The translations under genes and the position numbers were made by a program. Source: Bacteroidales bacterium (GTDB lineage: Bacteria; Bacteroidota; Bacteroidia; Bacteroidales; Dysgonomonadaceae). From it: a stretch of 5,962 bases of DNA. The DNA is taken from NCBI GenBank assembly GCA_012799155.1, contig JAAZLV010000247.1:1-5962 (forward strand), written 5' to 3'. Every line of letters starts with the position of its first letter. Position 1 is the stretch's first letter. Positions 1 to 5,962 of this stretch are shown here, piece by piece. A model generated the notes under the pieces. It worked only from the letters and a program-made list of their open reading frames with translations, had not been told where the DNA came from and made no database searches.

Positions 1-1
1 A

Positions 2-259
2 AGCTCCTATAATGAGGTAACCCGGAAGTCGTTTGTTGGGCAGGTCATTTGCAAAGGCACAAACAGCCCTTGCAAATTTATCGGTATCTTTTGTTGATAT
101 TGTTCTTTCTACACGTTCGTTTTCAATCTTATCTGTTTCCCCTATTTTGGGCTTGTCAAAACCGGCTCTGGGTACTAGGGAATAAATCTGAATCCCTGTA
201 ATCGATTGGTTACAGGGATTTTTTTTGTCAGCCTTCACAAATAAATCAAAAAAGGCCAT
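2..259 (-). CDS. Partial AlbA_2 (Schlafen-type) DNA-binding domain protein, start uncertain, possible remnant
   Basis: A minus-strand frame is open from position 292 down to the window edge and continues beyond it. Its last 40 or so residues contain TISTKDTDKFARAV followed by CAFANDLPNKRLPGYLIIGA. This resembles the start of the AlbA_2 (divergent AAA-4/Schlafen) domain, where a conserved 'AFAN...G.L.IG' core follows an N-terminal acidic motif. Such proteins are usually predicted regulators or ATP-binding proteins. The start is a problem. The only in-frame ATG (259) and the GTG at 238 lie within or beside two terminator-like hairpins (248-288 and 191-226), and the residues before about position 139 do not look like the family. 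The gene may therefore be truncated at its 5' end, or may use an unusual start near 125-140. The homology call is from memory of the family pattern; the open frame is seen directly. Confidence 0.45.
   Translation of the reverse strand, partial: MAFFDLFVKADKKNPCNQSITGIQIYSLVPRAGFDKPKIGETDKIENERVERTISTKDTDKFARAVCAFANDLPNKRLPGYLIIGA
191..226 (+). terminator. Rho-independent terminator, plus strand
   Basis: A perfect 11-bp inverted repeat, AATCCCTGTAA (191-201) and TTACAGGGATT (210-220), encloses an 8-base loop and runs directly into a block of eight T (219-226). This is a textbook intrinsic terminator for plus-strand transcription. No plus-strand gene ending just upstream could be identified. 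It lies inside the open minus-strand frame of the AlbA_2-like fragment, which argues against that frame being coding this far upstream. Confidence 0.75.
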
Positions 260-288
260 CTCATGTAATATGATGAGACGGTCTTTTT
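248..288. terminator. Bidirectional terminator-like hairpin
   Basis: An A-run (248-253) leads into GGCCATCTCAT (254-264), an 8-base loop, then ATGAGACGGTC (273-283) and a T-run (284-288). The stem pairs along its length with one A/C mismatch and one G-T pair. With A on one flank and T on the other it could terminate transcription on either strand. It covers the only in-frame ATG of the leftward open frame. The 5' arm is shared with the hairpin at 490-524. Confidence 0.6.
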
Positions 289-310
289 CTGTTTATACGT
301 ACCAGTTTGA

Positions 311-340
311 GTAGCCCTGTTTAAGGAAGAAACAGCCTAC
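311..340. repeat. Imperfect inverted repeat
   Basis: GTAG-CC-CTGTTT (311-322) pairs with AAACAG-C-CTAC (330-340) around a 7-base loop, with a one-base bulge between two perfect segments. No T-run follows on either strand, so it is not a convincing terminator. It may be a structured RNA element or simply part of the repetitive intergenic stretch. Confidence 0.4.
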
Positions 341-355
341 CATCTTCGCTACAGG

Positions 356-428
356 TTCTAATCTCGTTCTAATATGGTTCTAATATGGTTCTAATATGGT
401 TCTAATAGATTCGAACCATATTAGAGTC
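356..428. repeat. 11-bp tandem repeat array (5 units) with an inverted copy
   Basis: Five consecutive 11-base units begin with TTCTAAT. The middle three (367-399) are identical TTCTAATATGG; the outer two, TTCTAATCTCG (356-366) and TTCTAATAGAT (400-410), diverge in the last four or five bases. Immediately after, 413-425 is a perfect 13-base reverse complement of 390-402, so the end of the array can fold into a hairpin with a 10-base loop. The period is close to one DNA helical turn, placing every unit on the same face of the helix, as in iterons or clustered operator sites. No adjacent replication or regulator gene is visible, so the role is unknown. Confidence 0.85.
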
Positions 429-489
429 AGTTACGACTGAATTGATACGCAGTAAAAAGCCATATAAGGCGAATCTTAGTGTGTGAGAT

Positions 490-524
490 AAAAAAAAGCC
501 ATCTCATTTGTTTATTGAGACAGC
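490..524 (-). terminator. Terminator-like hairpin, minus strand
   Basis: Read on the minus strand, GCTGTCTCA (524-516) pairs with TGAGATGGC (506-498) through nine pairs, two of them G-U, around a 9-base loop, followed by a run of eight T (497-490). It lies about 55 bp beyond the main enolase terminator and could act as a backup for readthrough. Its plus-strand sequence GCCATCTCAT is the same as in the hairpin at 248-288. Confidence 0.6.
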
Positions 525-578
525 CTCATAAGCTTAGAATATAAGAAGAGCTTCCAAAAAGCGGCAAAACACCTATAC

Positions 579-615
579 AAAAAAGAGACTACCTCTAAAT
601 TGAGGTAGCCTCTTT
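579..615 (-). terminator. Rho-independent terminator of eno
   Basis: On the minus strand, GAGGCTACCTC (612-602) pairs with GAGGTAGTCTC (595-585) over 11 pairs with a single G-U, around a 6-base loop, and is followed by six T (584-579). It begins about 25 bases after the enolase stop codon, the expected position for the end of the eno transcript. A short T-run on the other side (613-615) could give weak termination of plus-strand transcription. Confidence 0.85.
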
Positions 616-639
616 AAATAGGGTTGAAAAAAAAACTAT

Positions 640-1935
<1,296 letters not shown>

Positions 1936-2018
1936 TTATAGAATTTATCTTTATTGCATGCTAATTGATTGCCAGATAGGCCGATACCTGAAAACAGACT
2001 TTTATTGAAATCTAGATG

Positions 2019-2026
2019 CAAAGATA
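2019..2026 (-). promoter_or_regulatory. Putative eno promoter -7 element
   Basis: On the minus strand this reads TATCTTTG, a perfect match to the Bacteroidota -7 consensus TAnnTTTG. It sits 96 bp upstream of the enolase ATG, implying a leader of roughly 85-90 nucleotides. A matching TTTG -33 box is not found at the right distance, so the upstream element is weak. Confidence 0.55.
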
Positions 2027-2213
2027 CTGATTTTTTTCACGAATCTGAAGGTTTACAAAGGGAAAGTTGGTTAAAGGTTAATAAAGACAACCTTTAGGTA
2101 TTCCATCCAGGAATTGGCGCATGACAAACAGTTAGTCTACTCCAGATGTAGCTAATTCAATTGAGATAACTGAATTGTGAGGCATGGTGAGTCCAGTTAA
2201 AAAATGCACACTG

Positions 2214-2822
2214 TCAGGCAACACCGCCATTGACAGAGGCAATCAGTGCACTCAGGTTGGAGGTGAGCAGCTTCACGGCTATGGCCATCAGGATCACGCC
2301 GAAAAACTTGCGTAGGATGTAGGCACCGCTCTCACCGAGGAGTCTTTTCACCTGATCGAGGTAGCGCAACACCAGATAAACGATTGCCAGGTTGAGCACT
2401 ACCGCCAGTATGATATTGATGGTATGATACTCCGCCCGCATCGAGAGCAGCGTTGTGAAGCTCCCGGGCCCGGCAATCAGTGGAAAGACCACCGGGAACA
2501 AAGTTGATGAGTTGTCAGTACTGCTGCTATCGTTCTTGAAGATCTCCACCCCGAAGATCATCTCTATGGAGAGGATCAACAGCACCACAGCACCCGCCAC
2601 CGCAAAAGCAGATATGTCAAGTTGAAAAAGTTTCAGGATCCACTCACCGATGAACAGGAAACCGATCAGAATGACCAACGAATAGGTAGCTGCCTTTTCC
2701 GGGTGAATTGATCTGTCCTGACTTCTCAGATTCAGGAAGATGGGTACCGATCCAGTCACATCAATGATTGCGAACAAAACCAAAAAGGCACTGATAATCT
2801 CAACTACATTAAAAACCATCAT
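2214..2822 (-). CDS. MarC-family integral membrane protein (UPF0056)
   Basis: The 202 residues are the usual length for MarC/YhgN/YchE-type proteins of the inner membrane, whose transport substrate is not established; the old link of MarC to antibiotic resistance has not held up. Six hydrophobic segments are visible at about 5-29, 47-66, 71-91, 107-127, 136-156 and 168-190, with a polar loop between the third and fourth (96-106). The two family signatures are present: the first-helix motif, here IDVTGSVPIF (usually IDP.GN.PIF), and PLIAGPGSFTT at 114-124 in the fourth helix, which mirrors it as expected for a duplicated three-helix fold. Two ATGs lie in tandem (2822 and 2819); either could be the start. 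It has its own promoter at 2868-2899 and no close partner gene. The family call is firm, the function is not. Confidence 0.93.
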   Translation of the reverse strand: MMVFNVVEIISAFLVLFAIIDVTGSVPIFLNLRSQDRSIHPEKAATYSLVILIGFLFIGEWILKLFQLDISAFAVAGAVVLLILSIEMIFGVEIFKNDSSSTDNSSTLFPVVFPLIAGPGSFTTLLSMRAEYHTINIILAVVLNLAIVYLVLRYLDQVKRLLGESGAYILRKFFGVILMAIAVKLLTSNLSALIASVNGGVA

Positions 2823-2867
2823 AAGGCAGAAATTAGAATAATGTCAGAATATTCTTACATTTTGGCA

Positions 2868-2899
2868 CAAAAATAGACAATCGGCCCCGAATCTCCAAA
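2868..2899 (-). promoter_or_regulatory. Bacteroidota-type promoter of the MarC-family gene
   Basis: Read on the minus strand, TTTG (2899-2896), a 20-bp spacer and TATTTTTG (2875-2868) match the -33 and -7 boxes recognised by the Bacteroidota primary sigma factor, with correct spacing. The -7 box lies 45 bp upstream of the ATG at 2822, predicting a leader of about 40 nucleotides. This is the best-formed promoter in the window. Confidence 0.7.
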
Positions 2900-3048
2900 T
2901 CTTAGAAGAAAATCATCAACAATCAGATTGATTTTTTTCATTGATAAAGGGTTGGTTTTGCACCTGATTCAGTTATCAGATTGTCCAAATAACTTTTCAA
3001 TGGTGAAGGAACTATTTAAGTCTTTCATAACATTCGAAGGAAAAGGGC

Positions 3049-3083
3049 AAAAAAAAAGGCTCTTGAAGTAAGAACCTTTTTTT
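3049..3083 (-). terminator. Terminator after the OmpH-like gene
   Basis: On the minus strand GGTTCTT (3076-3070) pairs with AAGAGCC (3064-3058) around a 5-base loop, with one G-U pair, and is followed by nine T (3057-3049). It starts about 40 bases beyond the stop of the OmpH-like gene, closing the two-gene unit. Seven T on the opposite flank (3077-3083) would allow it to work on the plus strand as well. Confidence 0.75.
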
Positions 3084-3115
3084 GAATGATCATCGCTTCA
3101 GATGAATCATTTGTT

Positions 3116-3751
3116 TCATTCTTCCGCCTTGGCTGTTGCAGTAGCAGGTCCGTAGCGGTTGTTCAGGAAGGTGATCACATCATTTGTGATGTCATACTTT
3201 TTATCGGCATAAAGCACGGTGCTGGTGGTGCGGTTGCTTAAGATAATCTCAAAGTGCTTATCCTTGCTGAACTCAATCATCCTGGCTTTGATGGTATCTT
3301 CCATCTGAATATTCAGTTTCTCCTGCTCCAGCATGAACTCCTGTGTAAGGCGTTCGGCAAGTTGCTGGTACTCCTGGTTCATCTGCACAATCCGCTCCTG
3401 CTCCTGCTGTGCTCTCTCCTGGCTCAGGAAAGCGTTGTTGCGCAGCTTGCGTTCAAACTCCTGTGCAGCCGAGTTGATCTGGTTTTGACGCTGGTTAAGA
3501 GTGGCACGGGTGCTCTCTTCTTTCCGCAACAGCGATTCATTCAAATCCTTTGCGAAGTTGTAGTTAATCAAGAGGGAGTCTACATTCACATAGGCAATAG
3601 GCAAGGTAATGGAAGAATCATTCAACAAAAGTGAAAGATCTGTGCCGGAGTGGTTGTTTCCCTGTCTTCCTGCAGTAAAGTGCAAAATGTAAAGAATGAT
3701 AAGGGCAACCGCCAGCACACCGCTGACGATGTAAGGAGTAGAATTCTTCAT
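3116..3751 (-). CDS. OmpH/Skp-family protein, membrane-anchored, probable periplasmic chaperone-like
   Basis: Members of the OmpH/Skp family are periplasmic coiled-coil holdases that help outer-membrane proteins cross the periplasm. In these 211 residues one hydrophobic segment lies at about 7-27 with only one Lys ahead of it and no clear cleavage site, so it may be a signal anchor rather than a cleaved signal peptide. A polar linker (28-48) follows. Next is the family's first strand, IAYVNVDSLLINYNFAKDL (52-70), where E. coli Skp-like proteins have 'IAYVD...'. A long Gln/Glu/Arg-rich helical arm (about 71-160) would form the coiled coil. The closing segment FEIILSNRTTSTVLYADKKYDIT (about 167-189) matches the C-terminal strands of the family. 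A short TATAKAEE tail ends it. It lies 10 bp after the small membrane protein gene and is probably co-transcribed with it. The family call is strong; chaperone activity is inferred. Confidence 0.88.
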   Translation of the reverse strand: MKNSTPYIVSGVLAVALIILYILHFTAGRQGNNHSGTDLSLLLNDSSITLPIAYVNVDSLLINYNFAKDLNESLLRKEESTRATLNQRQNQINSAAQEFERKLRNNAFLSQERAQQEQERIVQMNQEYQQLAERLTQEFMLEQEKLNIQMEDTIKARMIEFSKDKHFEIILSNRTTSTVLYADKKYDITNDVITFLNNRYGPATATAKAEE

Positions 3752-3761
3752 TGTAACGGAT

Positions 3762-3983
3762 TTATAAATTTTGTGATTTCAACATTTTCTCTATTGGACT
3801 CTCTCTTCTGTGCATTTCGGCATCCTGTGATGTGGCACAGGTAATACCTCTCTCCTGCATAGCCTGGCACTCACCAATGTGAAGGCTTGGGAAAGAACCC
3901 TTGCGGGAGAAGAAAACCTTCATTCCCATCAAGAGGATGGCGATGAAGAGGATGACTATTCCTATAAGTACGATTTTGATCAT
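3762..3983 (-). CDS. Small single-helix membrane protein with two cysteines, function unknown
   Basis: This 73-residue protein starts with a hydrophobic segment of about 20 residues (1-20), followed by K22 and then R27-K28. The remaining roughly 50 residues are polar and contain FPSLHIGECQAM (31-42) and ERGITCATSQDAEMHRR (44-60), with cysteines at 39 and 49. I recall similar short 'membrane or secreted' hypothetical proteins in Bacteroidales with a G-I-x-C-x-x-S-Q-D stretch, so the frame is probably genuine; that is memory, not a search. Topology is not certain: the basic residues after the helix suggest the soluble part may be cytoplasmic. It is preceded by a TATCTTTG promoter box 22 bp upstream and followed after 10 bp by the OmpH-like gene. 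No function can be assigned. Confidence 0.75.
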   Translation of the reverse strand: MIKIVLIGIVILFIAILLMGMKVFFSRKGSFPSLHIGECQAMQERGITCATSQDAEMHRRESPIEKMLKSQNL

Positions 3984-4004
3984 ATTGCCCGGTTTTTAAC
4001 GCCG

Positions 4005-4012
4005 CAAAGATA
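4005..4012 (-). promoter_or_regulatory. Putative promoter -7 element for the small membrane protein/OmpH-like unit
   Basis: The minus strand reads TATCTTTG, a perfect TAnnTTTG match and identical to the element upstream of eno. It lies 22 bp before the ATG at 3983, giving a very short leader. No good TTTG box is found 19-21 bp further upstream, so the -33 half is weak. Confidence 0.5.
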
Positions 4013-4063
4013 GTCCAATTAGCCAATTAATCAGCATTTTTTTGGCTTAAAGATGCTAAATAT

Positions 4064-4094
4064 TTTGTCCTCACCCGTTTTTATCGTATTTTTA
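4064..4094 (+). promoter_or_regulatory. Putative pepD promoter
   Basis: TTTG (4064-4067), a 19-bp spacer and TATTTTTA (4087-4094) approximate the Bacteroidota -33/-7 pair, with the last base of the -7 box changed from G to A. The box ends 25 bp before the pepD ATG. It overlaps a direct repeat of TTTTTATCGT (4078-4087 and 4089-4098). The promoter is divergent from that of the small membrane protein gene, the two -7 boxes being about 75 bp apart. Confidence 0.4.
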
Positions 4095-4119
4095 TCGTCA
4101 ACATAACCATCAAAAAAAA

Positions 4120-5580
4120 ATGAAAATGATGACCATAAAAGATTTACAACCTGCTGCCATCTGGCATTACTTCCATGATATCACCCAGATACCCAGACCA
4201 TCTAAAAAAGAGGAACGGATACTGGCCTATCTGCTCAACTTCGCCAAAGAGCATCAATTGGAAGCCAAACAGGATCAGGCAGGAAACATACTGATCACCA
4301 AGCCCGCAACCCCGGGTCGAGAAGAAGCCCCCACAGTGATCCTCCAATCGCATGTGGATATGGTTTGCGAGAAAAACAGTGGTGTGGAGCACGATTTCGA
4401 CAACGATCCCATCGAAACCATCATCGACGGTGACTGGATCAAGGCTAACGGCACCACACTGGGAGCCGACAACGGCATTGGTGTTGCCGCACAACTGGCA
4501 CTTCTGGCTGCCGACGACATTGCTCACGGCAAGATTGAAGCTCTTTTCACGGTCGATGAAGAGACCGGTCTGACAGGTGCTTACTCTCTTGGGAAGGAGT
4601 TCCTCACCGGTAACATCCTGATCAACCTCGACACTGAAGAGGAGGGTGAGATCTATATCGGTTGTGCCGGTGGCAAGGGCACTCGGGCATATTTCAAATA
4701 CAAGGAAAAAGAGGCACCAAAGGGTTACTTCTGGTTCCGCACCGAGGTGAAGGGTCTCCGCGGCGGACATTCGGGCAGTGATATTGACAAGGGCCTGGGG
4801 AATGCAAACAAGATCCTCTCCCGCTTTCTGAATTCACTCACCCGTAAGAAATATGGAATGGTACTCTCCGAGATAGGTGGCGGAAACCTGCACAATGCCA
4901 TCCCACGTGAAGCCTATGCGTTGGTGGGTGTGAAAGCGAAGTACAAGGAGGAGATAAGAGTTAAGATCAACACCTTCCTTGCCGATCTGCAAAATGAGTA
5001 CAAGCATACGGAACCGAAGCTTGATCTGTTGCTCGAATCAGCACCCATCCCCTCAAAGGTGATCAACAGGAAGACTACAGAGAGGCTGCTGCTTTCGCTC
5101 TGTGCCTGTCCGCACGGGGTGATTGGTATGAGCAGCGACATTGAAGGACTGGTAGAGACCTCCACCAACCTGGCCTCGGTGAAGATGCTGCCGGATTTGC
5201 GGATTGAGATAGGCACCAGCCAGCGCAGTTCGGTGGAATCGCAAAAACGTTACGTGGTTGAGATGGTCTCCTCGGTCTTCACCCTTGCAGGGGCCAGGGT
5301 AACCCACAGTGAAGGTTATCCGGGATGGAAACCCAATCCTGATTCAGCTATACTGGAACTGGCTAAAAATGAATACCAGAAACTTTATGACAAGGAGGCA
5401 AAGGTGAAAGCCATACATGCCGGACTGGAATGCGGACTCTTCCTGGAGAAATACCCCACTCTCGACATGATCTCAATCGGTCCCGACATGACAGATGTGC
5501 ACTCTCCAGATGAGAAGATGAAGATCTCCTCCGTTGGGAAGTTCTGGGACTACCTGGTGAAGATATTGGAAGCGGTGTAG
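4120..5580 (+). CDS. pepD: Cytosol non-specific dipeptidase (aminoacyl-histidine dipeptidase, peptidase M20C)
   Basis: PepD is a cytosolic zinc peptidase that hydrolyses many dipeptides, including carnosine-type Xaa-His substrates, for amino-acid recovery. The 486 residues match the family length. The two-metal centre is complete: H78 and catalytic D80 in QSHVDMV, bridging D117 in LGADNGIG, general base E147 and ligand E148 in TVDEETG, D171 in INLDTEEEG, and H461 in TDVHSPDE. Other family landmarks are GGHSGSDI, GGGNLHNAIPREA, the SSDIEGLVETSTN segment and AIHAGLECGLF near the C-terminus. The stretch of about 210-390 corresponds to the inserted lid/dimerisation domain. The ATG at 4120 follows a run of A; further in-frame ATGs at 4126 and 4129 would give nearly the same protein. 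The neighbour 22 bp downstream is probably on the same transcript. Identification is very secure. Confidence 0.98.
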   Translation: MKMMTIKDLQPAAIWHYFHDITQIPRPSKKEERILAYLLNFAKEHQLEAKQDQAGNILITKPATPGREEAPTVILQSHVDMVCEKNSGVEHDFDNDPIETIIDGDWIKANGTTLGADNGIGVAAQLALLAADDIAHGKIEALFTVDEETGLTGAYSLGKEFLTGNILINLDTEEEGEIYIGCAGGKGTRAYFKYKEKEAPKGYFWFRTEVKGLRGGHSGSDIDKGLGNANKILSRFLNSLTRKKYGMVLSEIGGGNLHNAIPREAYALVGVKAKYKEEIRVKINTFLADLQNEYKHTEPKLDLLLESAPIPSKVINRKTTERLLLSLCACPHGVIGMSSDIEGLVETSTNLASVKMLPDLRIEIGTSQRSSVESQKRYVVEMVSSVFTLAGARVTHSEGYPGWKPNPDSAILELAKNEYQKLYDKEAKVKAIHAGLECGLFLEKYPTLDMISIGPDMTDVHSPDEKMKISSVGKFWDYLVKILEAV

Positions 5581-5602
5581 TCACACCTTCTCCGCAGCCG
5601 TA

Positions 5603-5962
5603 ATGGAACGATTACTCCTTTCTTGCATGATCTGCTGGTTGGCATTTGCTCCACCCTCCTTCTCGAAGGAACCCTTTCGAGTGATGTTTTACAATGTGGA
5701 GAACCTATTCGACACCCGAAACGACACACTGAAAGAGGATGATCAGTTCCTGCCGGAGGGGTTCATGCACTGGACACCCTACAAATACTGGACAAAGCTG
5801 CGCAACCTCACACGGGTGATCACCGCTGTGGGTGAGATGTACTCTCCGGCGCTGATCGGTTTGTGCGAGGTTGAGAACGACAGCGTCATTTTCGACCTTA
5901 CAAAGCGCTCTCCACTACGTGCCCAAGAGTATCAATACATCGTCACCGACTCGCCCGACGAA
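5603..5962 (+). CDS. Endonuclease/exonuclease/phosphatase-family protein, secreted, 3' end outside the window
   Basis: The frame is open from the ATG at 5603 to the last base, giving the first 120 residues. A hydrophobic stretch at about 4-17 resembles a signal peptide with a likely cleavage around residues 16-21, so the product is probably exported. The mature part begins with FRVMFYNVENLFDT (25-38), the first strand and conserved Asn of the DNase I-like EEP fold. LIGLCEVEND (84-93) follows, in which E89 corresponds to the magnesium-binding catalytic Glu. The remaining catalytic motifs (the His/Asp pairs) would lie beyond the window. Family members cleave phosphodiesters in nucleic acids or phosphoinositides; secreted Bacteroidota versions are usually annotated only as EEP-family hydrolases. 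The 22-bp gap after pepD suggests co-transcription. The substrate is unknown. Confidence 0.92.
   Translation, partial: MERLLLSCMICWLAFAPPSFSKEPFRVMFYNVENLFDTRNDTLKEDDQFLPEGFMHWTPYKYWTKLRNLTRVITAVGEMYSPALIGLCEVENDSVIFDLTKRSPLRAQEYQYIVTDSPDE

Noticed and set aside
402..428. Minus-strand GGTTCGAATC resembling a tRNA T-arm
   Set aside because: The surrounding bases give no acceptor, D or anticodon stems, and the match is explained by the inverted copy of the 11-bp repeat.
3000..3071. A 23-residue plus-strand open frame (MVKELFKSF...)
   Set aside because: It ends inside the terminator hairpin at 3049-3083, has no recognisable promoter, and is short enough to occur by chance.
3254..3634. A 126-codon plus-strand frame rich in Leu
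   Set aside because: It is the antisense of the Gln/Glu-rich coiled coil of the OmpH-like gene; CTG/CTC-rich complement gives Leu runs automatically.
4144..4770. A 208-codon minus-strand open frame opposite pepD
   Set aside because: It is fully antisense to a gene with every catalytic residue intact, its translation shows no domain pattern, and it is best explained as a by-product of pepD codon usage.

Overview
The window looks like chromosomal DNA from the phylum Bacteroidota, most likely order Bacteroidales. The main reasons are promoters of the TTTG...TAnnTTTG type instead of TTGACA/TATAAT, no clear Shine-Dalgarno sequences but A-rich leaders, and the mix of families (PepD-type M20 dipeptidase, OmpH-like protein, and a small Cys-containing membrane protein of a kind I associate with this group). 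A genus cannot be fixed from the sequence alone.

Layout. Positions 1-639 hold no complete gene. On the minus strand at the left edge is the N-terminal part of what looks like an AlbA_2/Schlafen-type DNA-binding protein, running off the window and without a convincing start. The rest of this stretch holds several hairpins with T-runs and a five-unit 11-bp tandem repeat followed by an inverted copy. Next come, all on the minus strand, enolase (eno, 640-1923), a six-helix MarC-family membrane protein (2214-2822), an OmpH/Skp-like coiled-coil protein (3116-3751) and a 73-residue single-helix membrane protein (3762-3983). The last two are 10 bp apart and are probably transcribed together from a promoter at about 4005-4012, ending at a hairpin at 3049-3083. 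After a 136-bp divergent intergenic region, the plus strand carries a cytosolic M20C dipeptidase (pepD, 4120-5580) and, 22 bp later, the beginning of a secreted endonuclease/exonuclease/phosphatase-family protein that continues past the right edge.

How they fit together. Enolase is central glycolysis and has its own promoter and a strong terminator. MarC has its own well-formed promoter. The small membrane protein and the OmpH-like protein are probably an envelope pair. pepD and the nuclease-like gene are probably co-transcribed by spacing alone; no functional link is evident. Overall this is a housekeeping region with one accessory-looking stretch at the left edge. I see no CRISPR array, RNA gene, insertion sequence or defence system.
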